64,000 nt of DNA from positions 62,001 to 126,000 of the forward strand of contig JAGCNW010000027.1 in the NCBI GenBank assembly GCA_017645785.1, in the 5' to 3' direction. The position numbers were made by a program, and so were the translations under genes. This stretch comes from Treponema sp. (lineage in GTDB: Bacteria; Spirochaetota; Spirochaetia; Treponematales; Treponemataceae). Shown piece after piece: positions 1 to 6,412 of the stretch; the stretch's first letter is position 1; each line of letters opens with the position of its first letter. A model generated the notes under the pieces. The model ran no database searches. It was not told where the DNA came from and saw only the letters and a program-made list of their open reading frames with translations.

Positions 1-1201
1 AGCGCATTTGGTCAACGTAAACCAACTTTACTGTTTGGCCAACCTTAAGCTCGCCAGCGTCCGGCTTTTCGATGCCCGCGATCATTTTGAACAAGGTTGT
101 CTTTCCGGCGCCGTTCGGGCCGACAATTCCGACGACCGCTCCTGCGGGAATGTGGAAGTCCAAATTTTCAAAAAGCAATTTGTCGCCAAAGGATTTTGTA
201 AGCCCCTGCGCGTCGATTACCTGGCCGCCCAAGCGCGGGCCGGCCGGTATGGAAATCTGGGTGTCCTTGAGTTTTGTCTTTCCTTCTTGTCGCAGCAATT
301 CCTCGTAGCGGGTGATGTGCTCCTTGTGCTTGGCTTGGCGGCCTTTGGCGCCCATGTGAATCCATTCCAACTCGCGCTGCATTTCCTTGCGCCTTTGGCT
401 TTCGCCCTTTTCTTCCAAAGCCAAGCGGGCTTCCTTTTGTTCAAGCCAGCTGGAGTAGTTTCCTTTAAAGGGATATCCTTCGCCGCGGTCAAGCTCCAAA
501 ATCCAGCCGGCCACGTCGTCCAAAAAGTAGCGGTCGTGGGTGATCGCGATTACAGTCCCGGGATAAGTGTGAAGGTGGTTTTCAAGCCAGGCGACGGTCT
601 CCGCGTCAAGGTGGTTGGTCGGCTCGTCAAGCAAAAGGATGTCTGGCTTTTGCAAAAGCAAGCGGCAAAGGGCAACGCGGCGCCTCTCTCCTCCGCTAAG
701 AACGTCAACGACTTGGTCGGCCGGCGGGCAGCGCAAGGCTTCCATCGCAAGCTCCAAGTTTGCGTCCAAGTTCCACGCGTCCGCCGCGTCAAGCTTTTCC
801 TGCAGTTCCGCCTGTCGAGCGCCCAGCTTGTCGTAGTCCGCGTCGGGGTCGCCAAAGGCTTCGTTTACTTTGTCAAATTCTTCAAGCAAGTCGGTGATAG
901 GCTTCACGCCTTCCTTTACGATATCGATTACGGTTTTTCCGGCTTCGAGTTCTGGCTCCTGCTCAAGGTAGCCGATTGTGTATCCGGGAGCCAGCGTCGT
1001 CTCGCCCGTAAAGTCCTTGTCCACGCCCGCCAAAATCTTAAAGAGCGAAGACTTACCCGAACCATTGGGACCAATCACGCCGATTTTCGCGCCGTAGTAA
1101 TAAGAAATGCTCACGTCCTTAAGAACGACCTTCGTTCCATAAGCGCGCGAAACCCTGTCCATCGTGTAAATGATCTTTTTATCGTCAACTGTCTTAGCCA
1201 T
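1..1201 (-). CDS. ettA: Energy-dependent translational throttle protein EttA (ABC-F), 3' part cut by window edge
   Basis: ABC-F ATPase that binds the ribosome and gates the first steps of elongation; cytoplasmic, no membrane domain. The reverse strand reads 400 codons from the ATG at 1201 without a stop and runs off the window; the family is about 555 aa, so roughly 150 residues are missing. Visible in order: Walker A GPNGSGKSS near residue 40, signature LSGGERRR, Walker B LLLDEPTNHLD, switch ITHDRYFLD, the linker rich in charged residues, then the second Walker A GPNGAGKTT near residue 345. An AAGGAG ribosome site lies 11 nt before the start. The full-length open frame on the plus strand opposite it is a shadow. 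Confidence 0.95.
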   Translation of the reverse strand, partial: MAKTVDDKKIIYTMDRVSRAYGTKVVLKDVSISYYYGAKIGVIGPNGSGKSSLFKILAGVDKDFTGETTLAPGYTIGYLEQEPELEAGKTVIDIVKEGVKPITDLLEEFDKVNEAFGDPDADYDKLGARQAELQEKLDAADAWNLDANLELAMEALRCPPADQVVDVLSGGERRRVALCRLLLQKPDILLLDEPTNHLDAETVAWLENHLHTYPGTVIAITHDRYFLDDVAGWILELDRGEGYPFKGNYSSWLEQKEARLALEEKGESQRRKEMQRELEWIHMGAKGRQAKHKEHITRYEELLRQEGKTKLKDTQISIPAGPRLGGQVIDAQGLTKSFGDKLLFENLDFHIPAGAVVGIVGPNGAGKTTLFKMIAGIEKPDAGELKVGQTVKLVYVDQMR

Positions 1202-1312
1202 ACTGAACTTTTCTCCTTATTGCCATAGGGCGCGTTTTTTTTACAGTTTTATTTTAGCGGATTTTGGAGCGGAGGGCAAGGGAGGAACGGAGAGAGAGGC
1301 CACTGATTGTTC

Positions 1313-1771
1313 TTACTTATTATTCATTTCTTTTGAACTTTCTTTCGCGGCTTTATTTATAGTTTTTCTAATTTTTTTATCATCGACATTAACCAAAAGT
1401 AATTCTATTGCATTTGGAAATCTGCCATTTTCTTTTTCTTGACAAAATCTATCATACATGGACTCTTCCGTAAAAGCAAGAATCTTTTTTTTGCATTTTA
1501 TGCCAGTTAACATTAAGGCATCGGCTTTGATTTTACGTATGCTTCCTGTAGACGCTTTCCCGTTTGATGTTTTTGCTTTAGAGCAAGACAAGCATTGAAC
1601 TTCAATAATTTTGCCCCCTTCTTTTACAACAACATCGCATTCAAAATATCCATTACATCCCCAATTTGAAAGTGGAACATTTTCTTTAGATATATTATAT
1701 TCTGGATATTCATCTGAAAGCTTTTTCCTATACCATTCTTCTACTTTGAGAAAATTTGTTGTATTTGCCAT
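1313..1771 (-). CDS. Small restriction-nuclease-like protein, function unproven
   Basis: 152 aa, AT-rich compared with the flanking chromosome. The ATG at 1771 is chosen over the one at 1786 because GGGAGAT sits about 6 nt upstream of it and would lie inside the longer version. The middle (about residues 38-60) reads as two beta strands with ECDVVV and then KIIEVQ, which recalls the D...(E/Q)xK core of PD-(D/E)XK nucleases, but the last catalytic position is Gln with Lys several residues later. No family is recognised with certainty. It lies 36 nt after 1808-2593 on the same strand, so the two are probably cotranscribed. Confidence 0.55.
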   Translation of the reverse strand: MANTTNFLKVEEWYRKKLSDEYPEYNISKENVPLSNWGCNGYFECDVVVKEGGKIIEVQCLSCSKAKTSNGKASTGSIRKIKADALMLTGIKCKKKILAFTEESMYDRFCQEKENGRFPNAIELLLVNVDDKKIRKTINKAAKESSKEMNNK

Positions 1772-1807
1772 TATTTCATCTCCCAATCCCTATAATTTTA
1801 TTTTAAC

Positions 1808-2593
1808 TTAGCTTAATTTTTCATGCTTCTCAGCTTTCCTATCTAAAAAATATAAGGTTTGATTAAACCATATCAAAATATCAATCAACTCATCATCTGT
1901 ATAATGGAATGGTTTTTTGTTTTTGCTAATTATTTTAGGATGTGCAGCTTTATTCCCTTCATGCTTAATATGTTTATAAACCTCGTATTCTGTTTTTTCC
2001 ATTTTGTATTTCAATTTACTTAACAAGTCATCCAATTTTATGTCAAGCTTAGTATTTTCTTTTATCTTATATTCATTATTAATAAGTTCAACATCTTTTT
2101 TAAAATATGTCCAAATCCCAATTTCCAAACAAGTTCTAAAAATGACAATAGCCATAGCAGGTTCGGAGTGTATGCGTGAAACTGAAGAAATGGCTAAATA
2201 ACATAAGTATTCATGCAAGTGGCAGTAAGAATGAATGTTATAATATGTGTTCCACTGAATTGCATACAGCCCAGACAGAGGATTTAAATCTGTTGTTAGA
2301 TTGCAACCTCTTTCATTAATACGTTTTAAGAAAAATTCAGCTCGTTCTCTCCAATGCTTTACAGGCAAACCATTTGCTATGTCAGCAGCTTTAGAGTAAT
2401 ATTCTTTTGCTAACATTTCATCTTTTAAACATTCCGCGGCAATTCCTTCTTCAAACGCAAGCATTTTATCTTTTGGATATTTTGCTTCAAGCGCTTTCAA
2501 ATAGTCGAATTTCTTTTCTCTCAACGCAGTGCGAGATACAGTTATTATTTCCTGCCAAATGTCTCTCCATTCTGTTTTAATTTCCTCGCTCAT
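1808..2593 (-). CDS. DUF4145/HEPN-like protein
   Basis: 261 aa, AT-rich. The N-terminal half (about residues 20-100) has helical, TPR-like spacing (KYPKDKMLAFEEGIAAECL). The C-terminal half has the DUF4145 pattern: a helix with FRTCLEIGIWTYF, then HIKHEGNKAAHP near residue 215. That is the (R)xxGNxAAH signature of HEPN-fold proteins, here with Lys where Arg is usual. Such proteins are frequent in restriction and abortive-infection loci; a defence role here is inference from family and neighbour only. The first gene of a leftward pair with 1313-1771. A possible ribosome site GGAGGAAC lies upstream of the ATG. Confidence 0.6.
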   Translation of the reverse strand: MSEEIKTEWRDIWQEIITVSRTALREKKFDYLKALEAKYPKDKMLAFEEGIAAECLKDEMLAKEYYSKAADIANGLPVKHWRERAEFFLKRINERGCNLTTDLNPLSGLYAIQWNTYYNIHSYCHLHEYLCYLAISSVSRIHSEPAMAIVIFRTCLEIGIWTYFKKDVELINNEYKIKENTKLDIKLDDLLSKLKYKMEKTEYEVYKHIKHEGNKAAHPKIISKNKKPFHYTDDELIDILIWFNQTLYFLDRKAEKHEKLS

Positions 2594-2636
2594 ATCCCCG
2601 TTCCTCCAAAAAAAAACGATTTATAATCGAATTCGC

Positions 2637-2665
2637 TTGACAGATTTTTAATTCGATGTTATTTT
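2637..2665 (+). promoter_or_regulatory. Strong sigma-70 promoter of the structured leader and DUF6884 operon
   Basis: TTGACA at 2637-2642, 17-nt spacer, TATTTT at 2660-2665. Predicted start near 2672, almost 300 nt before the first ATG at 2970, so the transcript has a long untranslated leader. Confidence 0.65.
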
Positions 2666-2671
2666 TAAAAT

Positions 2672-2950
2672 TATAAGGCGTTTTTGAGAAAAACGCAAAT
2701 CAAATCTTTAGGAGTTGCCTAGTAAGATACACCCCGTTGGAAGTTTTGTTTTGGGGGCAAAAAAGGCTAAATGCCTTAACTCAAACATTAAAATTTTCAA
2801 TGGCCGCGATTCGGCTTGATGCAAGAAGAATCGCATTGCAGGGTGTTTTGGGCTTCTCTTATCACTTCTGAATAAGAACCTCAAAACAATTGTTATTTTT
2901 CTCTTTTGGTTTAGGCAATTATTTTTGTCTATTTATCAAATTTTCAATTT
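2672..2950 (+). ncRNA. Structured leader RNA or small RNA candidate
   Basis: This 376-nt gene-free stretch (2594-2969) is not featureless. It begins with a perfect 8-bp hairpin (2678-2685 with 2689-2696, loop GAG). A closing helix ACACCC 2729-2734 with GGGTGT 2841-2846 encloses two more stems: AAGGC 2763-2767 with GCCTT 2773-2777, and GCGATTC 2806-2812 with GAATCGC 2828-2834. A fourth stem TCTTAT 2857-2862 with ATAAGA 2872-2877 follows. GAAG 2740-2743 could also pair with CTTC 2853-2856 as a pseudoknot. I do not recognise a known riboswitch or small RNA. No clear U-tract terminator precedes 2970, so it may be a cis leader. The ends are estimates. Confidence 0.4.
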
Positions 2951-2969
2951 TTGTTTTGAGGAGAACAAA

Positions 2970-3410
2970 ATGAAAACAATCGGTTTAATTGGTTGCAGCG
3001 CGACCAAATTGGGCAAAGATAATCCAACGCAAAGATTCAAAGCGCAGGATATCTATCAAGGAAACACTTTTAAAATTTCCAAAACAATCGGCTTGAAAAA
3101 ATTTAAGTGCGACGATTGGCACATTCTTTCCGCACAATATGACTTGTTGGATAAGGATGATGAAATTTCTTATTACGATTTATACTTGGGAGATCAGACT
3201 TCAAGCTACAAAAAAGGCTGGACACAAAAAATCCTGCAAAAACTAAAAGAAAAGTATGACTTGAACAATGATATGTTTTACATTTTCGCCGGTTCAGATT
3301 ACTACAAAGGGCTTCTGCCTCATTTGCATTGTTTTGTGTTTGGCTATAAAAGTTCCAACATGATTGACCTTGATTCCCCAACAGAATATGTCTACGGAGT
3401 GAAAAAATGA
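2970..3410 (+). CDS. DUF6884 family protein (YaaA/TgtA-like fold)
   Basis: 146 aa. The start is set by GAGGAG at 2959-2964, eight nt or less from the ATG. Motifs: GLIGCSATKL at the N-terminus, a polar segment ending in LFxG-like YQGNTFK, then WHILSAQYDLLDKDDEISYYDLYL, the hallmark of DUF6884 proteins related to YaaA and to the C-terminal part of some archaeosine-type transglycosylases. The biochemical role is unknown; such genes are common on plasmids, phages and defence islands. It overlaps the next gene by ATGA, so translation is coupled. It is preceded by the structured leader at 2672-2950. Confidence 0.7.
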   Translation: MKTIGLIGCSATKLGKDNPTQRFKAQDIYQGNTFKISKTIGLKKFKCDDWHILSAQYDLLDKDDEISYYDLYLGDQTSSYKKGWTQKILQKLKEKYDLNNDMFYIFAGSDYYKGLLPHLHCFVFGYKSSNMIDLDSPTEYVYGVKK

Positions 3411-3961
3411 TAAAAGCCTCCCTTTTACGGAATAAAGAATTCCTCAACAAAATCGACGCAGCTCCAGGTTATTACAAATGGTGGTGCGCAAAGCCGGAAC
3501 TTGATGTCATTCTAAACGCGCTTGGCGTTGACTTCTCAGACATTCAACAAGCGATAGAGCGAAAGGACAATTTGTATTGCGTCTATGTTGGAATCGCGGC
3601 AAAAGAGTCTGTTCGCGCCCGCTTGAATTGGCACGTCAACGACAAGCACACTGCGTCGCGAGTGAAGAACGGAACGCTTTCCACTCTCCGACAGTCCATC
3701 TCAAGCATTGTAGCAAAAAACCAATATGACAAAGAAGCCACAGATTCGTTTATCGACAAATTGCATGTCGAATGGTTTTGCATAGACAGTCCAATTAAAT
3801 CTGCCGAGGCAAAAGCTAAGTTGTATTCCGTTGAAAGAAACCTGCTTTTCGATCGCTTGAGAATTCTGAACATTAAGGACAATCTTCATCCGTTGGCTGA
3901 ACCGATAAAGTTCAAGTTAAAATTGCTTAGAAAAAATTCCAAGCTTAACGTAAAAAAATAA
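3407..3961 (+). CDS. GIY-YIG-like nuclease family protein
   Basis: 184 aa, starting in an ATGA overlap with the DUF6884 gene. The reading as a divergent GIY-YIG fold comes from GYYKWW near residue 21, YCVYVGIA near residue 58, the following RARLNWH, STLRQS near residue 93, and an E...L..LNI..N tail near residue 145. In the canonical fold these correspond to GIY, YIG, the catalytic Arg and the metal-binding Glu. It is typically a short DNA endonuclease domain. Substrate is unknown. Coupling to DUF6884 suggests the two act together; this is inference. Confidence 0.6.
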   Translation: MIKASLLRNKEFLNKIDAAPGYYKWWCAKPELDVILNALGVDFSDIQQAIERKDNLYCVYVGIAAKESVRARLNWHVNDKHTASRVKNGTLSTLRQSISSIVAKNQYDKEATDSFIDKLHVEWFCIDSPIKSAEAKAKLYSVERNLLFDRLRILNIKDNLHPLAEPIKFKLKLLRKNSKLNVKK

Positions 3962-3972
3962 GGAGGCGAACT

Positions 3973-4493
3973 ATGTTGCTCGGACTTTTATTAGATTTGA
4001 TAGGAACTGTGGCTCTAGTTCCAGTAGTAGGTGGCACTATGGGCGCCTATGCAGTTGACAAGACTTTGAATGAAAACAAAATCATCCTAACAAAAAGCTA
4101 CGCGAATAAAGAAATTGATTGGGTTTGGGGCGAAGACCCTGACAAATTCAATTTTCAAGATTTTATCGGCCTTACTCCTGACGAAGTAAAATTTATCATT
4201 CCAGACATCAAGGAAAAAGAAGAAAAAGCCTTGCGCAAGCTTGATTACTACGAATTGAATTTGCTTTTTAATGAACAAGTCTTTGCACCAAAGTGGAATA
4301 TTTACGGCCAAAAGATCCTAACTGGCCGTATAAAAACCACGGTGTTTTTCCGCTGGAAAATTCTTACACAGAATCAAAAATGCTAAAGATAAAGTCAACG
4401 ACAAAATATCCGGTCTATATTTACAGACGAACGTCTTTGCAAACCGACAACGCGGATATTTTTTACGCAAAGATTAAATTTCCAGAAGAATAA
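3973..4493 (+). pseudogene. Frameshifted gene of unknown function, N-terminal membrane anchor
   Basis: The first frame (3973-4386) starts after AGGAGGCG with a hydrophobic N-terminus (MLLGLLLDLIGTVALVPVV) and natural sequence to about NEQVFAPK near 4293. Its last 30 residues look unnatural. From about 4293 the -1 frame continues with DPNWPYKNHGVFPLEN and runs to a stop at 4493 with ordinary composition. The upstream part of that second frame is closed by a stop at 4269-4271, so the shift must lie between about 4272 and 4370. No classical slippery heptamer is visible at the crossing. Either a decayed gene, an assembly error, or two overlapping genes. Function not recognised. Confidence 0.5.
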
Positions 4494-4509
4494 GCAAGGG
4501 AAGTGCGCT

Positions 4510-4707
4510 ATGCCGTTTATTTATAGCAAGCCAGATTGCTGGCACTCATATTTTGACAATCCTAAGCCATACCGCAAAGAGCTGACAAAGGCTGAGGAAG
4601 AACTAGAAAAAGAATATGGACAAGGCTACTACGACGAAGGGCCAGAACCCTTTCGCTTTACACCTTTTGAAAGCGAAGATGACTACGGTGACGAGTCCTG
4701 GCCATAA
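4510..4707 (+). CDS. Small acidic hypothetical protein
   Basis: 65 aa, starting after a purine-rich AAGGGAAG about 8 nt upstream. Rich in Asp/Glu, Tyr and Pro, with a charged helix KAEEELEKEYGQ and a very acidic C-terminus (ESEDDYGDESWP). No family recognised. It follows the frameshifted gene by 16 nt and belongs to the same rightward series; acidic proteins of this size sometimes act as inhibitors or DNA mimics, but nothing here proves it. Confidence 0.55.
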   Translation: MPFIYSKPDCWHSYFDNPKPYRKELTKAEEELEKEYGQGYYDEGPEPFRFTPFESEDDYGDESWP

Positions 4708-4748
4708 TCTAGTTATTATATTTTTTTGAAAACAAGGAGATACAAAAA

Positions 4749-5015
4749 ATGAACATTAAACTTTCCCAACAACACTTCCTCGCAAAGCTGAACGAAATCT
4801 TTGCGGAAAAAAACTCTGCCGGCGAAAAAGAAGTGACAATAATATCGGGCGAGCTTCACCGCTTGCTTGGCGGCTATCCCGGAACAAACCACCGCATGCC
4901 AATCTGCTGCGATGCGATGCGGCAAGTCTTTGACCAAAGCAAGGACTCTGTTCTCCACTCGCCGGAATCCGGAATGGGAGCCACGCTCACAATCCGCTAC
5001 GCCCTGCCGCGATAA
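4749..5015 (+). CDS. Small conserved protein of the GGYPGxNHRMPxCC type
   Basis: 88 aa, start supported by AAGGAGAT 8 nt upstream. The body contains VTIISGELHRLLGGYPG, then NHRMPICCDAM, and ends SGMGATLTIRYALPR. I recall this as a compact conserved family usually left as hypothetical and often found near HNH or restriction genes; the His and the two Cys could bind a metal. Function not established. Lies between the acidic protein and the BrnT pair in the accessory island. Confidence 0.6.
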   Translation: MNIKLSQQHFLAKLNEIFAEKNSAGEKEVTIISGELHRLLGGYPGTNHRMPICCDAMRQVFDQSKDSVLHSPESGMGATLTIRYALPR

Positions 5016-5034
5016 AATCTCGCGTCAAATTTTC

Positions 5035-5063
5035 TTGACAAATTTTACGCTATGGTATAAATT
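5035..5063 (+). promoter_or_regulatory. Promoter of the BrnT operon
   Basis: TTGACA 5035-5040, 17-nt spacer, TAAATT 5058-5063 (an alternative TATAAA at 5056 would give 15). The ATG at 5070 is 6 nt after the -10 and no ribosome site is visible, so the mRNA is probably leaderless. Confidence 0.55.
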
Positions 5064-5069
5064 TTCAAT

Positions 5070-5360
5070 ATGAAAACTGTTGTTTCAGGTCGCACAGTTG
5101 AATGGGATGACTCTAAGAATGAACTGAACGAAAAAAAACATGGCATTGATTTTTCTACTGCCGCTTTGGTTTTTACAGACAATGCGCGTTTGGAATTTTT
5201 TGACGCAAAGCATAGTGATGAAGAAGACAGATATATTGTTCTAGGAAAAGTTGGCAGGGTCTTGTTTGTGGTCTACACGGAACGAGGAGACTCAACAAGA
5301 ATTATTTCAGCTAGATTGGCGACTAATGCCGAGGAGAAAATTTATTATGGCGATAACTAA
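5070..5360 (+). CDS. brnT: BrnT family toxin (type II toxin-antitoxin)
   Basis: 96 aa. BrnT toxins are RelE-fold ribonucleases that block translation. Characteristic sequence: VEWDDSKNELNEKKHGIDF near residue 10, FEDA-like VFTDNARLEFFD, then ERYIVLG-like DRYIVLGKVGRVLFVVYTERG and RIISARLAT near residue 80. Length matches the family. The downstream reading frame 5347-5526 overlaps its end by 14 nt and is the expected antitoxin slot. The start lacks a Shine-Dalgarno and sits 6 nt from the promoter, whereas the antitoxin has GAGGAG, which would favour antitoxin translation. Confidence 0.85.
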   Translation: MKTVVSGRTVEWDDSKNELNEKKHGIDFSTAALVFTDNARLEFFDAKHSDEEDRYIVLGKVGRVLFVVYTERGDSTRIISARLATNAEEKIYYGDN

Positions 5361-5526
5361 AATCACTGTAACTAAAAACCAATTGCCGACCGCTGAACAG
5401 CTGGCTAAAATAGAAAATGCCTCAAAAAAGCCTGTGTCTTTTGACGAAGATTGTCCCGAATTGACTCCTGATCAACAAACGGCATTTAAGGCTTTGGCAA
5501 AACTTCGTGATGTCAAACGCGCTTAA
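5347..5526 (+). CDS. Putative antitoxin partner of BrnT
   Basis: 59 aa, ATG at 5347 inside the end of brnT, preceded by GAGGAG about 10 nt upstream. It is short, charged and Lys-rich (KITVTKNQLPTAEQLAKIE), with an acidic middle (FDEDCPELTPDQQ) and a basic end. It lacks the BrnA ribbon-helix-helix pattern that I would expect, so it is assigned by position rather than sequence. The absence of an obvious DNA-binding part suggests that autoregulation may differ from the classical pair. Confidence 0.6.
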   Translation: MAITKITVTKNQLPTAEQLAKIENASKKPVSFDEDCPELTPDQQTAFKALAKLRDVKRA

Positions 5527-5551
5527 AAATCTATCAAAGACCCCGCCCTCC

Positions 5552-6328
5552 CTATCGCTTGTCTTCGCGACTAGCGCTCATCTTTGCGGGGGAGCGGCTT
5601 ATAAAGTCTTCAAAGCTTTGTAGCTTTTCCGTCAGGAAGCGCTCGGAATGCGCGCTAAAGAATTTGACCACGCGGTCTTGGCGAAGGACGGTTTGCATTT
5701 TTTGAATGTTGATGGCCGAGGCCTTGTCGATTTGCATGGCCTTTTTGCGCAATGCCGTTCCAAGCCGTAAAGAAAAGGCGCAGTCCACGACAAAAATTCC
5801 AAACAAAGTTCCGACGACAAACGAAAACCAGGGATGCTCGATGAACCACATGACCAAATCCAAAAACGGCGGAAAGAGCAAAAAGTAATAGGCCGCGGAA
5901 AGCGCCGCCCAAAAGAGCGCGTACTTGGGACAAATGATTCCCCACAAGTTGCCCCACTCTTCCGAATAATCCCAAAGGCGGATTTTCATTCCCTTAATAA
6001 AAATGATTCCCGCGGCAAACTCGATGCCCGTCATTATAAGCGCCATAAAGACAATCATAAGAACATAGTGCGCGGCGCCGCCACTGTCCAAGCCGCTGAT
6101 GAAAGTTTCTACAAAGCTCATCGCAAAAAGCGAAAGCGCTCCAAAGCCGTAAACCGGAAGCCATGGCCCTGTCAAAAAGCCGGGGTTCACCCAGCGCCTT
6201 TGCGGATTCTGGACGCGCTCAAAAAATTTTCTGTAAAAAAGCTCGATGAACCAGCCCAGCACCGAGCCGGTAAAAAACAAAAAAGCGGCAATGACAAATA
6301 TTTTGTAAGAAGTCAACGAGTTGTCCAT
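5552..6328 (-). CDS. PF06541-type membrane protein (putative ABC transporter permease CmpB-like)
   Basis: 258 aa integral membrane protein with about six hydrophobic segments: residues 9-30, 58-78, 85-112, 133-155, 165-185 and a shorter one. Diagnostic motifs for PF06541 are GSVLGWFIELFYR near residue 22, RRWVNPGFLTGPWLPVYGFG near residue 44, the repeated E in GIEFAAG, and RLWDYSEEWGNLWGIICPKY near residue 115. The cytoplasmic tail from residue 195 is charged and helical. Transport function is nominal; no ATPase partner is adjacent. Transcribed convergently with the BrnT pair; its promoter places the start nearly at the ATG. Confidence 0.8.
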   Translation of the reverse strand: MDNSLTSYKIFVIAAFLFFTGSVLGWFIELFYRKFFERVQNPQRRWVNPGFLTGPWLPVYGFGALSLFAMSFVETFISGLDSGGAAHYVLMIVFMALIMTGIEFAAGIIFIKGMKIRLWDYSEEWGNLWGIICPKYALFWAALSAAYYFLLFPPFLDLVMWFIEHPWFSFVVGTLFGIFVVDCAFSLRLGTALRKKAMQIDKASAINIQKMQTVLRQDRVVKFFSAHSERFLTEKLQSFEDFISRSPAKMSASREDKR

Positions 6329-6334
6329 AGTTGA

Positions 6335-6363
6335 ACATTAGCGCAAAGGCGCCGCGCTTTCAA
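6335..6363 (-). promoter_or_regulatory. Promoter of the PF06541 gene
   Basis: On the reverse strand TTGAAA (6363-6358), 17-nt spacer, TAATGT (6340-6335), then 6 nt to the ATG at 6328. No ribosome site, so the message is probably leaderless. Confidence 0.5.
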
Positions 6364-6412
6364 GGCTTGCGCCTGCAATTGCTTGCAAGCCAAAAATCCG
6401 CGCCGCCCGCGC

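Noticed and set aside
8-1228. A 406-codon open frame on the plus strand
   Set aside because: It lies antisense to ettA, whose reverse-strand translation has all ABC-F motifs; the plus-strand product is compositionally unnatural.
2700-2880. Leader considered as tmRNA, tRNA or group II intron fragment
   Set aside because: No T-loop GTTCGA motif, no CCA end and no domain V hairpin.
6378-6391. ATTGCTTGCAAGCC shared with 44866-44879
   Set aside because: A 14-base match with a short palindrome; too little to call a repeat family from two copies.
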